A stretch of 64,000 nt of DNA from Notospermus geniculatus (lineage: Eukaryota; Nemertea; Pilidiophora; Heteronemertea; Lineidae): positions 18,415 to 82,414 of the forward strand of contig NMRB01002886.1 in assembly GCA_002633025.1 (NCBI GenBank), in the 5' to 3' direction. A program made the translations under genes and the position numbers. Shown piece by piece: positions 11,304 through 22,433 of the stretch. The notes under the pieces were generated by a model, which worked only from the letters and a program-made list of their open reading frames with translations, was not told the DNA's origin and made no database searches. Numbering within the stretch: position 1 is the first letter of the stretch; each line of letters opens with the position of its first letter.

Positions 11304-13225
11304 GGTGGAGCTGAGTGGCGTCACCTAGCGGTGATGTGGGGCGAATGCCACTGGCAGTAAAGGGTTCATGTTCGTCATTGGTGGACCAACCGTCCTTTTC
11401 GTCAAGTGTCGTTGAGTTCGGCGCTGTCGACGCCACCAATGAAAGCCGCGACAGGATGAAAGTGTCGCGGTTGGACCATAAGCAGTTCTTACACATGGAA
11501 ATCGTATCAATTCAGCGCTGGAATTCTATGGCAATTCAATTTGGCGTCAAGCCATGTGACGGGTGTAGACACAAGTAGATTATCCCACAAAGGTTTCTAT
11601 CTCCGAGTGGAATCCACAAGAGAGGCGCTCGTAGATTTAAAACGGACGCGAATTGCTGGTCTGTTTAGAGTAGGACCGCAGTCGTCGACGACCTCGTCCC
11701 CACGAAATCGATACGTGTATTACGGTGTGTATTTCTCCGCATCGCGTCTTCATGGAGACGAGGTTGGCATGAGTAGCTATCGTATTGGAATTGTCGAGTA
11801 CTTATCATGAAGTTATCGCGAAATTATCGGCAATTTACATCAGATTTATTCTCATCGAGTTCACTATTGCACTAAGTCGGTTTTCCGCACAAGAACCGAG
11901 TTACCGTTTGTATTGGGATTTTGTACGGCTTTGGAGAAACGAATGAAGTCTTTCAAAACATTTGAAACAATCTATGAAGGGTCACATCCTATCGTAAATA
12001 AGTGAGTCATCAGTTTGCCAGCTTCTCAAAATATCGGCTCGAAACTTCGTCAATCCTTTCTGAGTTAAGTGTACTTTTGAGTGAGGATTTGAAATGAAGT
12101 ATGCACTTAAATATTCTATATATCGTAAGTACATGTGCTTGAAACCTGCTCAATGAGAGTGGATGGTTCCTCATTCAGCCACCAGGGGCGTTGCACAATC
12201 GGCGTAAGAGGAAAGTGGGTCCACGGGAGAAATGGTCCAGCTCCATTTTTAAAAGTCAGCGAGGAGGGTATTTTACCCGCGTCGAAAATATGCCGCATGA
12301 TCAAAATCTTCCCAATAAGACATTGTAGCCGAGGCACTTTTCCTGGGGACAACTTTACTTCTTACACCAGTAACAGGGAAACCAAACTCTCGCTGTTTTC
12401 CAAAGACGCTTAAGAGATCATTAAAAACACCTTACTTTAACTTTAGATGTTGAAGATAAAGACGCAATTAAACGACTAAACGTCTTGTCAGGTGAGGCCA
12501 TGAAAATTAAACATGGCGTGTGGTACGTCATGATTGAGTTACTCCCATTGCATGCTGGGTAGTGAGACAGTCGTGTGACACAGCTGATTAAATCACGTCC
12601 GAAACTAAACTGACAATCCTCTTTTAGATCATGAGTGAGATCATTACAGTACGGGTCACGGATAATTTCCGTGTCACTTGCGAATCAATCGGTACTTAAC
12701 GATTTCATTGATCTTGGCTCCGCAGCACCACATTATTGTCCGCGTCGTACCGCAGGACGCCAAAAATCTCTCGTCTCCTTATGAGGGGGCACTGTGGCAG
12801 ATTGCTGTAGTAGAGTGTAAAGCTGTGATCAGTACTGTAGTACCATCAGTCGACCCGCAAAAGCGCCTTTTCCAAGGTCGCGCGGGGGCGATTGAGGGCC
12901 TTCACTGCCTGCTCACGTACACATCGCGTGCGGATTAATCAAAATGCAGCGGCTACTACTTATGATTATTACTGTATAGCGTCCTGGTCATCGGTCCTAC
13001 TCACGTACGCCGTGCCTGATTGGCCGTGTCCCATCTACCATGGGGACGACGTGGCATTACAAGTCAAAGGTTCTTTCTGAAGCTAATACGGAGGAAAATG
13101 AACAAGTCGAGGACTAATTGGTTGTCAATGTCAGAGTCAGCCTCGCCGACAGAGCCACCGATGCGGACAAAGTACATTAATACGTATCGACGGCTGAACT
13201 CGCTGCACAGCTCGAGTGAGACATG
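11304..13225. other. Intergenic, nothing recognised
   Basis: No gene was recognised. The small open frames here have no recognisable domains. Confidence 0.4.
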
Positions 13226-13231
13226 TCAATC

Positions 13232-13386
13232 CAAACTCCTCCGCAGCGAGTGCCGTCGCATTCCGCATTTTATGATGCTCCAATTCCATTTAACATTGTA
13301 TTGGAATACTTAGGATCCTCCCCCGAAATAGTCCGGACCTGGGGGCAGTGTCGTAATGGAGCATTACGGCACTGCGGAGGAGTTTG
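13232..13386. mobile_element. 155-bp MITE with 6-bp target duplication
   Basis: The termini are CAAACTCCTCCGCAG at the left and CTGCGGAGGAGTTTG at the right, flanked on both sides by TCAATC (13226-13231 and 13387-13392). Internal arms (GTGCCGTCGCATTCCGCA, and TGGAGCATTACGGCAC on the other side) also pair in part. It is a non-autonomous DNA transposon of undetermined superfamily. Confidence 0.82.
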
Positions 13387-13449
13387 TCAATCGCCTCCAT
13401 TGCTGACCCTTTTTGTGGAAATAAGTCGCAAAATTGACAGAAAGAAAAA

Positions 13450-13650
13450 ATGTCATTACGTAGGTATTTCCACTTTTTTCCCTAAACCCCTCTAGTTCTA
13501 TTTTGACAAAGAAGTCAATCCTTTCATGAGGCATTTACGTAGGTGTTTTTGTCTTTTTTTCTAAATCACTCTAGTTAATTTCCAAAAAAGGAAACCATCC
13601 TTCCATAATGCCATTCTGACGTAGGTATTTTCGTTTTATCCCATTTTCAA
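13450..13650. repeat. Degenerate tandem repeat, about 85 bp, three copies
   Basis: The phrase TACGTAGGT(A/G)TTTT or TGACGTAGGTATTTT recurs near 13457, 13539 and 13619, each followed by pyrimidine-rich sequence with CCTCTAGTT or CACTCTAGTT. It is diverged and non-coding. Confidence 0.55.
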
Positions 13651-14866
13651 ACAAAAACTACCTGGAGACAATCTTGTCTAAACTCACTTCAGAAGGTTTT
13701 TCAAGTATATAATACTTTTAATAGTTTGTTAAATTCTCTTGATCCGAGACGTAACACGGCTGATAGGCTATAGTTCCTGGATCAAATACCATCTAATGAT
13801 CTTGTGACGTCGTCTGCGAGACTCGGGGGATGGTTTTAGATGAAGACAATGTCATTACAATAAGATGATTTGAGTCGATTTCGATCAACGAAAACGCGTC
13901 ATCATTCTATACGGGGTGTATCAAACATGTGACCCGTCACAGCAAAACCCGTCTTAAGTCGCACAAGATATGAACCAGGATGAACCAAAATAACTCCAGG
14001 AGATAAATGAAGAAATGTAATCACTCAGATTTAAAAACAAAGACAGACAATAAGCACTGAAATTGACAAAACGTTGGTCTCAATCTGCCGACTTCAGAGC
14101 GACTTAGCACCGTTTTGGTGACGGTCACGTCACAAATGCCTGCAGAAGTGAATTCAGAATATCCTCACCAGAGGGCGACTTGAAACTGTCGTCATGAATG
14201 AAACAGCCGAATGACGGCTTGGAAACTCCGAAAATTTGAAATACCGAAAAGAGGTTTGTTGCAATACGCTCCAGGCTACATTGGGCGATTCAATGTAGTG
14301 CAGGAGAAAACCGCAGCCATGGGAAAATGCGACGATGTCTATGAGAGCGCCCCCTGTCGTTTGAAAAATGGACTCCGATGAAAACATATTTTTTGTGATA
14401 AAACATAGAGAGATTTGCGATGCTATCGACGTTAACAACCAAATTAGTCCAGAAATCGATTACTTGAATAGAAGGCCAATTAATGTGATTCGCATACGGC
14501 TAATCCAAGTTGTAATGACGTTGTCGAATCAAGGGTGATTTCCCGGCATTACAAGCCAATTAAATCGGTTTATCTCCATACAACAACAACAACAACGACA
14601 ATTCAAGGACAATCAGATGGAGGGGAAGCGTATCAGATCGATTTTGTGTTGCAGCATGGTCAAATTTCGCCGCGCATCGCGAGGTCGGGCGAAACTCCGT
14701 GAGAATGCGCCAAACCTCGTTCCCAGCGGCCTCCTGCTCAACTAGTCTCGCGCAGCCAGCCGTTTTCTTCCGTTGCGTTGTCCCACATCCCCTGATTCAT
14801 AACTACGGTTGGGCGACCGAGGCCGCTACTGCTAAACGGCCCCGAAAAAAAATGTACGGCAAACGC
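13651..14866. other. Intergenic, nothing recognised
   Basis: No gene was recognised. Near 14741 the phrase TAGTCTCGCGCAG, a terminus shared with other elements in this window, precedes diverged repeat-like sequence. Confidence 0.4.
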
Positions 14867-14994
14867 CAATAGTGAGGTTTCGCAAGTAGCCCGTTAGGCC
14901 CTCCGACGACGTTTATCTATTGTGTCGGTGTACCCAAACAATAGATAAACGCTGTCGTATGGCCTAACCGGGCGCTTCCGAAACCTCGCTTGTT
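14867..14994. mobile_element. Palindromic MITE family M1, copy 1
   Basis: A near-palindrome of about 128 bp begins CAATAGTGAGGTTTCGCAAG and has an inner hairpin pairing TTTATCTATTGT with ACAATAGATAAA. A second copy lies at 26379-26500, and a lone terminus (CCTCACTATTG) lies near 40210. The termini may act as TIRs; no target duplication was recognised. Confidence 0.85.
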
Positions 14995-16144
14995 GGGCAG
15001 GGCGGCTACATTTATCACTGGAGGCGAGGTTTGAATAGGTCTTGGCCTTTCCATTTTGTAAATTTCATATTATCTGGAGGGATTCATCGTCTGATGTGTC
15101 CGACTTGCTTAACAAATGATGTTTTTGACCGATATTAATCAACTTAATACCCCTCGTGATAGGCTCTTTGTCGTCATGACGCACCGCTGCCGACTTTCAA
15201 AAGACATGTGAACAGGACGTGATTTCCTCAACAGAAACCAGTCGTTTTTAATAATATCCAATTAATTTCATCCTCCTGACATCCTCAATAAACATTTCAT
15301 TCTTTGTCAAGTGAAATTGACAGTGGGTCTTCCAGGCCGTCACCGGATATTGACAAGGGTCGCATCACTGAAGATAATGTGCCTGAGGAAATACAGATTA
15401 TGGCAAAGCACCGGGTTTTGTTGGGGTTTTGTTTGTCTGATCTATTGAGGGAACATCAAGGGCCGAGTGGACGAAAGGTGAAGTTTACAAGCCGCTAGAA
15501 GGCGCTGCTCCACGTCAGAGTTTAGTCTCGCGCGATTTGGCGCTCTTGGGCGACTTGACCATCTTAGTCTCGCGCAAACAGACTCTTCCACGCTCCACGC
15601 AGCCTGGTAGGTCATTGACCGCAAGGTACGAATCACATTCTACCGAAATCTGCGGTCAGCGCCTTAAAATACATCATGACTGGCCCCAATTTGCAAATAT
15701 GGCGAACTGTTGTATATAGCACCACATATCCAGTGAACACTGCCAAAATGGCGGCCAACCTGGCTACGTGACAGTGAACCTGAAGTATTCTATTGTCGAT
15801 CGAATTCTCAAATCGATTAACGTCGTCTGCTGAACGGTCATCTGTCTTTGTTGACATACTTTAAATGATTTCCACTCTCCTCTGTGTAGGAGGTAGAAAA
15901 CCGGAAACAATCAAGCTCACTTTGGCGGCCATCTTGAACTCATGCCATTGACAAACCACAATCTCGTCCAGGGGACTGTTGCTATACTATTCTCATGAAA
16001 ATCACTTTGTAAATATTTGGGAAACGTGGTTATAGTGTTTTTGTGACGTCAGGAGGAGGCAGACGGGAAATTATTGTTGATCTTGCATTGTTTACTTAAG
16101 AATCTGAAGAGGCAGGACTAACCGGAAAAGTTGCTTTTTGTAAC
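14995..16144. other. Intergenic, with YY1-like and CRE motifs
   Basis: No gene was recognised. TAGTCTCGCGC occurs near 15526 and 15569. AAAATGGCGGCC (15754) and GGCGGCCATCTTG (15925) are YY1-like, and a full CRE lies at 16044-16051 about 100 bp before the open frame at 16145. These are motifs only. Confidence 0.4.
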
Positions 16145-16230
16145 ATGAAGATTATTGGCGGTGAATTTGTCGAGGGTGTTCCGGAGTTTGATGTTGACTT
16201 GTTGCCGTCGGAATCGTCATACTGGGGTGG
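16145..16230 (+). CDS. Possible truncated 5' coding exon running into a gap
   Basis: An ATG after AGTTGCTTTTTGTAAC opens an acidic frame starting MKIIGGEFVEGVPEFDVDLL, which runs into the 396-N gap. A full CRE lies about 100 bp upstream. Composition is protein-like and the frame has no stop before the gap, but it spans only 28 codons and matches no family I know. The sequence right of the gap does not clearly continue it. Confidence 0.25.
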
Positions 16231-16626
16231 NNNNNNNNNNNNNNNNNNNNNNNNNNNNNNNNNNNNNNNNNNNNNNNNNNNNNNNNNNNNNNNNNNNNNN
16301 NNNNNNNNNNNNNNNNNNNNNNNNNNNNNNNNNNNNNNNNNNNNNNNNNNNNNNNNNNNNNNNNNNNNNNNNNNNNNNNNNNNNNNNNNNNNNNNNNNNN
16401 NNNNNNNNNNNNNNNNNNNNNNNNNNNNNNNNNNNNNNNNNNNNNNNNNNNNNNNNNNNNNNNNNNNNNNNNNNNNNNNNNNNNNNNNNNNNNNNNNNNN
16501 NNNNNNNNNNNNNNNNNNNNNNNNNNNNNNNNNNNNNNNNNNNNNNNNNNNNNNNNNNNNNNNNNNNNNNNNNNNNNNNNNNNNNNNNNNNNNNNNNNNN
16601 NNNNNNNNNNNNNNNNNNNNNNNNNN
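16231..16626. other. Assembly gap, 396 Ns
   Basis: The gap is bordered on the right within about 10 bases by a run of 13 or so Gs. Predicted frames across the Ns are meaningless. Confidence 0.99.
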
Positions 16627-16697
16627 AGCCTCTCAGGGGGGGGGGGGGCAGAAGACCTCTTTTTGCCGTTTTTTGCCCAAAATCTGCATGAAAATCA

Positions 16698-16739
16698 CGT
16701 TTTTCGGTTGGCTCTGCTCCCAGAGCCAACCGAAAAACG
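16698..16739. repeat. Perfect short hairpin
   Basis: Two 19-bp inverted arms (CGTTTTTCGGTTGGCTCTG and its complement) are separated by about 3 bases. It is too short to classify. Confidence 0.75.
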
Positions 16740-17238
16740 GCCCTGAACTACATGTATTGTTTCCCGCCTTGGAGGAATGCGGCCGACGTGATACACAGCA
16801 CGACGCACTGCAGCGAAACAGATTAGCCAATCAGAATTCTCGCTCTGTTTTCAGCGAAGAATTAAAAATCCTTGCTGCCCCCAGATCCCGCCTTGTATAG
16901 AAAGTGAATGTAGGTGATGAACTACACAATACATGTATAACCACTTGAGAAAATCCTTTACAGTTTCGAGAACCACTTCCACATCGGCAAAATTTCACCT
17001 TCTATCGCCAGCAACCGACTTACCCGGCTCGAGTTACCTCACGATGCCCGGCACTGGACATCAATCAATACTTGCTTCTCGGCCAAATGTTTAAGAAGTG
17101 CCCGATAAGGGAACACACCAATTGCTCTTCTATTAAATGTGCTATAGTCGCCTATTGATTTTTCTGAGCAGCTAAAACGTCTCTTCGTCTTTTTCAATAC
17201 CATCATGTAGAAAAATTCGATTTTCTGAAAGACTCAGT

Positions 17239-17580
17239 CCTTTACAACGTTCCCGAATTCGGAAACCTTGATTCCACAACGTTACCGAATTCGGAAACCT
17301 TGGCTTCGACAACGCCTTGCCTTTCACAACGTTTCCGAATTCGGAAACCCTGCCTTTCACAACGTTTCCGAATTCGGAAACCCTGCCTTCGACAACGTTT
17401 CCGAATTCGGAAACCCTGCCTTCGACAACGTTTCCGAATTCGGAAACCTTGCCTTCGACAACGTTTCCGAATTCGGAAACCCTGCCTTCGACAACGTTTC
17501 CGAATTCGGAAACCTTCCTTTCACAACGTTTCCGAATTCGGAAGCCTTCCTTTCACAACGTTGCCGAATTCGGAAAGCTT
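17239..17580. repeat. 33-bp minisatellite, each unit with a 16-bp palindrome
   Basis: Ten occurrences of CGAATTCGG sit in units of mainly 33 bp. In six central copies the perfect palindrome TTTCCGAATTCGGAAA is followed by CCCTGCCTTCGACAACG or a close variant. Because 33 is a multiple of three, all plus frames and one minus frame stay open with an 11-residue repeat (FDNVSEFGNPA in one frame). This looks like a by-product of the array rather than a protein gene. Confidence 0.92.
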
Positions 17581-17599
17581 GCTTCCACGAAAGCTTACA

Positions 17600-18890
17600 T
17601 CCGGTGTTGCAGAAAAACACGCTTTTCGGTGTGACCGGGGCGGCTGTGGTGAGCGTGAGTAGACTCTGGTGCTAACAGGTCATGATAGGCCTATATTGCA
17701 AGAGAAAAACTGGGATATAGTCCCTTTAACACGGTAGTGCGTCTCCTGCACCGGAATATTTACCCCCGGTGTGAACAGGGTTGTCAGGCAAATGTATTAA
17801 GCAGGAAGAAATCGTTACTAAATCGATTCTAATCAAACAAAACGTCTTAAAAATCTAATTCAAATATTCCATGTTGCAGTCAACACTGCCTCCTGTCATT
17901 AATAACGTGTCTTTTGAGAAAGTCGTAGTTTAATTTCCGGGAATGGCACGCACCTCGGCCAAGCCAAGCAGTCGGAGAATACGTTGTATAGGTGGCTGGG
18001 CTAGCTCTAGTTGCGGCGCTGTTAGCTCTTCATGAATAATAAATAAAACGGCAGCCGACGGGTATGATAGCTACAAAAATATATCGTCATTTTTCTCTAT
18101 ATGACCTATGCCATCTAATTTTATAACTCTGTTATATCATTTGCTTTAAATTCGTAGAATATTGCTGATAAATATCAAATACGAATCGCCGGCGAAATTC
18201 ATTTCATTGAGCAGACGAGATTTCCGGAAATTACCGAATAACCCCGAAGTCGATTTCGCCGGAGACGATTTTCGAAGAAAGGAAACTGATAAACAAGAAA
18301 CGATTGATAGAGAAATTGAATCATTTTGTTATGATTGAGTTTGCGATATCAGTGATTGACAATCAAGTTGGCAGACGATTTTACCGGAAATTACCGAAAG
18401 AAGCCGACGATTGAATTTCCGTTCATCAGGGGAAAATTACACAATGCGGCTGAAATTACTTCGTGATATCAGAAATTAATTTGACTGGATATTGAAATTG
18501 TTGATTATCCTTGATCAAAAAGAAAGCATTAACAACTCGGTAAGCGAGGTTGGATTGGGATACTCGGTTCCATGGGCTCGAGGTTGCCTCATGAGAGATC
18601 GGACCGCAGTAATTTTGAAAAGAACTCCGCCATTTTGCACAATTGATGAAGAATAATACCCGATGAGTTATTGTACCATCATCAATATTATATTTATATA
18701 CGAAAATTGATTATATAAAATTGATTATATTATTGATTATAAGATGACATCTGTTCCGATGATTTCTTGACTGTTGACCGATCTTTGATTTTGAATATTT
18801 TCAATTTTGCTGACTCACCGAATATTAGACATGGCGGGATGTTATTAATGACTTTCTTTCATCTGATGTCGTCGTATTTTTTTTCCAGAA
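17600..18890. other. Intergenic, nothing recognised
   Basis: AT-rich sequence without gene features. ATTACCGAA motifs near 18230 and 18390 repeat loosely. Confidence 0.4.
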
Positions 18891-18894
18891 ATTT

Positions 18895-19173
18895 TATTGT
18901 CCAGAATGGCACAAAATTACGGTAAGTTTATTTCAAAGCACGTCTATCTTGTCAAAATATTTACTTGAGCTCACACGGCTGTTATTGAGTTGTAAAATAC
19001 CCCCCCCCCCTTACCAAAAGGCAGATGAGAAACATCCACGGGTTTGTTCGGGAACATTCGGAGATCTTCTGACCGTTACATGTGATACTCACTACCGTCA
19101 CTGGCAGCGGGTCATAAATTTCGGTGCAAATTTTATCAAAATAATCTGATCCGCAATAAGATGACAAAAATGA
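18895..19173. repeat. Local duplication, copy 1
   Basis: Resembles 19250-19437. Shared phrases are CCAGAATGGCACA, GGTAAGTTTATTTC, GCACGTCTATCTTGTCAAAA, GTGCAAATTTTATCAAAATA and ATAAGATGACAAAAATGAG. Copy 1 has an extra segment with a run of 10 Cs near 19002. It ends at the single N at 19174. Confidence 0.85.
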
Positions 19174-19174
19174 G
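19174..19174. other. Single unknown base at a duplication junction
   Basis: Second lone N in the window. As at 6485, it ends one copy of a locally duplicated segment. Confidence 0.9.
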
Positions 19175-19249
19175 NCAAATCGAAACAGTAGTTTCAGAGT
19201 TATGCCGAACTTGTAACAACCCTTCATTTCTGCCCAGCCCCTTTTGTCA

Positions 19250-19437
19250 TCCAGAATGGCACAGAATTAGGGTAAGTTTATTTCGAAAGCACGTCTATCT
19301 TGTCAAAATATGTATTTGAGCTCACAGGGCTGTTATTGAACTGTAACATATTCTGACCGTTACTGGCAGTGGGTCATAAATTCCGGTGCAAATTTTATCA
19401 AAATAATCCGATCAATAAGATGACAAAAATGAGAAAA
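19250..19437. repeat. Local duplication, copy 2
   Basis: Second copy of 18895-19173. It lacks the poly-C segment and ends directly against the tRNA-Pro terminator. Confidence 0.85.
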
Positions 19438-19439
19438 AA

Positions 19440-19511
19440 GGGCTCGTCCGGGAGTCGAACCCGGGACCTCTCGCACCCTAAGCGAGAATCATGCCACTAG
19501 ACCAACGAGCC
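19440..19511 (-). tRNA. tRNA-Pro (anticodon AGG)
   Basis: The 72-nt minus-strand cloverleaf has a 7-bp acceptor stem (GGCTCGT with ACGAGCC) and discriminator C. Its A box TGGTCTAGTGG, anticodon stem CTCGC/GCGAG with loop TTAGGGT, and B box GGTTCGACTCC are intact. The anticodon AGG is complementary to plus-strand 19477-19479. A run of six Ts follows immediately on the minus strand (plus 19434-19439 is AAAAAA), a good Pol III terminator. No intron is present. It looks functional and decodes CCU (CCC by inosine wobble). Confidence 0.96.
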
Positions 19512-19594
19512 AACGATATCGGCCGTGCACTGCTGTATCGCCTTGGTCTTACTTTGTGCTGCTCCCCCCCCTCAAAACGGTCCTCGTTGGCCTA

Positions 19595-19675
19595 CTCCAG
19601 TTTTTTGCGGGAATTCGAACCCGTGATCTCCAGTTGGCACCCTCGCCATCTTCTCTACTCTGAACACCTTTGAAT
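19595..19675 (-). pseudogene. Degenerate tRNA-like sequence
   Basis: The minus strand has a good B box (GGTTCGAATTCC) with a paired T arm (ACGGG/CCCGC) after GCGAGGGTGCCAACTGG. The acceptor and anticodon arms are not convincing. It lies about 90 bp upstream, in transcription sense, of tRNA-Pro and is likely a decayed tRNA copy or SINE head. Confidence 0.4.
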
Positions 19676-19679
19676 TCAA

Positions 19680-20287
19680 CCAATGACCTCGGGTTCCAGA
19701 AACTTTTGACTTGTTCGTTTCCTTCAGGATTCTGATCAACTTCTTGCTCAGGGTGGGCCTACTAGTGGTAGGCCTCCAATATGTTATCTGTCGTCTACTT
19801 CTTGCTGAAGGGTACGTAGGCCTACGTGTCTTGCCATAAACTTATCTGCGATCTCCGTGTCAAATCACAGTAATCAGCTCCGGCCCCCGTCGTCCCCTCC
19901 CTCGTTCACCATGATCAACGTCATCACAATCCATTGAGATCCCAGCAGCTGTCACTCAGTGATTTATACGGTAACCGTACGGTAGTTACCACTTAACTGA
20001 GGTGTAATTGAGAGGGCAATAGTAAGAAGAGATATCATCTACGGTGACAGGGTCCGTTCCCATTGCTTCTGTCTACGGAAGTAAATTGGTTTCAGTTGCA
20101 ACAGGTGCTCTCTGGCGCTCAATACTTGCCCGATACGCCTTTGAGGAGCAGTGCGATCCCAGGCTGACCGCATTTGCCTCGCCATTGGAGCCTATTGGAA
20201 CACTTCCCACTGCGAAGCAACCAATCAGAAAGTTTCTCACTGAGAAGAAACCAATCAGGGTACATGTACTTGTCGCAGCAGTGAAAC
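19680..20287. other. Intergenic, CCAAT-rich at right end
   Basis: No gene was recognised. Two CCAATCAG motifs occur at about 20219-20260 in a loose tandem unit ending in GAAACCAATCAGGG. Confidence 0.4.
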
Positions 20288-20422
20288 CAGCAATAGGAGC
20301 TGTCAGTAAGTTGACCAATAGGTGTCACTATGGCCCAACTCAATGCATATAGCGGACCCATTCATTCTTGGTCCGCTAGAACTTTGCTGCCATCGTTTGG
20401 CAATACGCGCGGCTGACTGCTC
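20288..20422. repeat. Dispersed repeat Y, copy 2
   Basis: Closely resembles 4378-4552; see that entry. It has lost the central segment between the two inverted AGCGGACC/GGTCCGCT blocks. Confidence 0.7.
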
Positions 20423-20444
20423 TTTATATTAGATTCATGGCTAA

Positions 20445-20540
20445 AAAGAACCAATCGAAGCGTCTGTTGATGTGAATGGACCAATCAGGGCGTCTGTAAC
20501 TGTGGAAGGACCAATCAGGGCGTACGTCAGCGTGAACATA
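20445..20540. repeat. Short CCAATCAGGGCGT tandem array
   Basis: Three loose units of about 35-37 bp each contain CCAATC followed by GAAGCGTCTG, AGGGCGTCTG or AGGGCGTACG. Each has a forward CCAAT box. Confidence 0.6.
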
Positions 20541-22243
20541 CCCAGAGTTTTCCTATGCTGAGGGAAATATCACAGACTTGTGCATCAGAAATTCTTTCAA
20601 GAACCGGCGAGCGTGGGCAGAGACACGATACGCTGGAATTGACTTGTCAGAGGCAACATTAACCCATTTCTGGTATACAGCGTCCGTTTTACCATATCTA
20701 GGCCTACTTGGGAAAGAAATCGCAGAGTCTAAGCTGACGAACAAATGTTTGAAAGGCGGAGGAACCGATATATACTGCAAGTTTACTCAGACTCGAACGA
20801 TAATAATCTCTAGAAACTAGGCCCGGACACCATGCTGCCAGGTACAATTCACCCAACATGAGCTTGGGAAAACGCCTTTTTTCTTTCACCAATGATATCG
20901 ATTCTCTGCTGCAATGTTTGTTTTTCCTCATCGACGTACTACCACCTGTTGCTGGCTGGGTATGAGTAGAGAGAGAATGCATTTACATCACAATAAGTAC
21001 ACAGGTGTTTTCCCGAAACATCGTCTGCACAGTATTCAGAACCTCTCAGAGATGGTAAACTGTCGTCAAGGCAATGTTTGGGCGAGATCTCGTCAGTCGC
21101 GAGAGGATTGCAACGAGATACGACGAGATCTTCAACTTTTGATCGAAATCTAGGTATCGCCATTTTAGGTCATGTGACCACGCCACACGTTGCGCTCAGC
21201 AAATCAAATCGGCGTTCTCATGCGAGTGACATGGATCAGCCAATCAGCGTCCGTGTACCATATTTTCGTGACTCTCCTCGTTTGCTATCAGTTTGGTTTG
21301 GGACAAGAACCTGTAGAATGGAGAACCAATCCATTAGGCCTACAGGCCATGCCCCCGAGGCCTATGTCCAAGAAGAATTTGGGCAAATGTATGTATTCAA
21401 AATCGCAAGCGTCCAACGAAAATAAAAAATGGAAACAGAAATCCCCCAGTGGCCTCTTTCCTCTGATAACGACCACAGAGCCAATTAGAGCTAAAAAGCC
21501 AATCAGAGTCATTCGGATTGGCATCTTTTACTTCTCGAAGACAAATGATGTCTTCTCTTTTCTGAGCTCATGTTTGAGGTCCACGTCATCTAACGAAGAC
21601 GAATCCTCCCCGTGTGAATGATCGGCTGCTCTCTTTGTGAGCAGACCATCTCATTAGGAAAGAAACGCAGACCAAAGGTTTGATGTCTGCTGAAAACAAA
21701 GCTTGCTACCAAAAAAACAGTTCCTATGCTGACCAGTAGTCAGTGTCGTTGCGCAGACGAACTGTACTGTTGCTGTTTTGATGCTACACGATATCCCCCC
21801 TTCAGTTTTTCGGCTTTTTGACGTTGTTGGTAAAGACAAGAAACCATGGTGATCGGTCGCTTGTACGTTGGTCAAGCTTTTGTTTTGCCCTATTGGTGGC
21901 GCTTCAGTTGGACTGGGGTGTGCATTGCCGACTTCTAATGCGGCAAAGCACGTACGTTACATTTTCCTAGTAAACTGCGCAGTTTGTAAAGCCAAACTAA
22001 AAGAGTCGGCAAGGAATAAATAATATCATTTTAGTCGATGCAAATCATTTTAAACTTTTTCTCCCATATTTGTTATGAAAAATATCTCACAATAGTCTAT
22101 TTCCCATACTATAGCTTAATAGTATGCTGTTCCAGTAACACATGTTGGGAGTGGCGAAAATTGTACAGCTGGTCTATTCGGTCGATTATGGTGTTTATCG
22201 AATACAGTGTCTCTAAATCGATAGGTGACTATGAAGTGCACTA
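20541..22243. other. Intergenic, nothing recognised
   Basis: Open frames up to 143 codons (plus 21190-21621) overlap others in different frames and show no domains. Further CCAATCA motifs lie near 21240, 21480 and 21500. Confidence 0.4.
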
Positions 22244-22433
22244 GATCCGCAGTAGCGTCGACGCGTCTCTCATGGTCATTACTTCTGACCAGTACTGTAA
22301 GAGCCTTGAAGTGTAGATCCGCGTCGACGCGCCTCTGATGATCATTACGTCTGACCAGTACTGTAAGAGCCTTGAAGTGTAGATCCGCGTCGATGCGCCT
22401 CTGATGATCATTACTTCTGACCAGTACTGTAAC
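22244..22433. repeat. 66-bp tandem repeat, about three copies
   Basis: Units start at about 22244, 22316 and 22382 with GATCCGC. They share GTCGA(C/T)GCG, CTCTGATGATCATTAC and TCTGACCAGTACTGTAA, and the first two also share GAGCCTTGAAGTGTA. The high identity suggests a recent expansion. Confidence 0.88.

Noticed and set aside
16145-16900. 251-residue frame spanning the first gap
   Set aside because: Most residues are unknown bases. Only the 28 codons before the gap are real sequence and they are reported separately.
17239-17580. CRISPR-like array (regular repeats of about 33 bp)
   Set aside because: Repeats are directly adjacent without unique spacers, and the genome is eukaryotic.
17268-17675. 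135-residue frame with NVSEFGNPAFD repeats
   Set aside because: The 33-bp array keeps three plus frames and a minus frame open at once, and the conserved core is a DNA palindrome.
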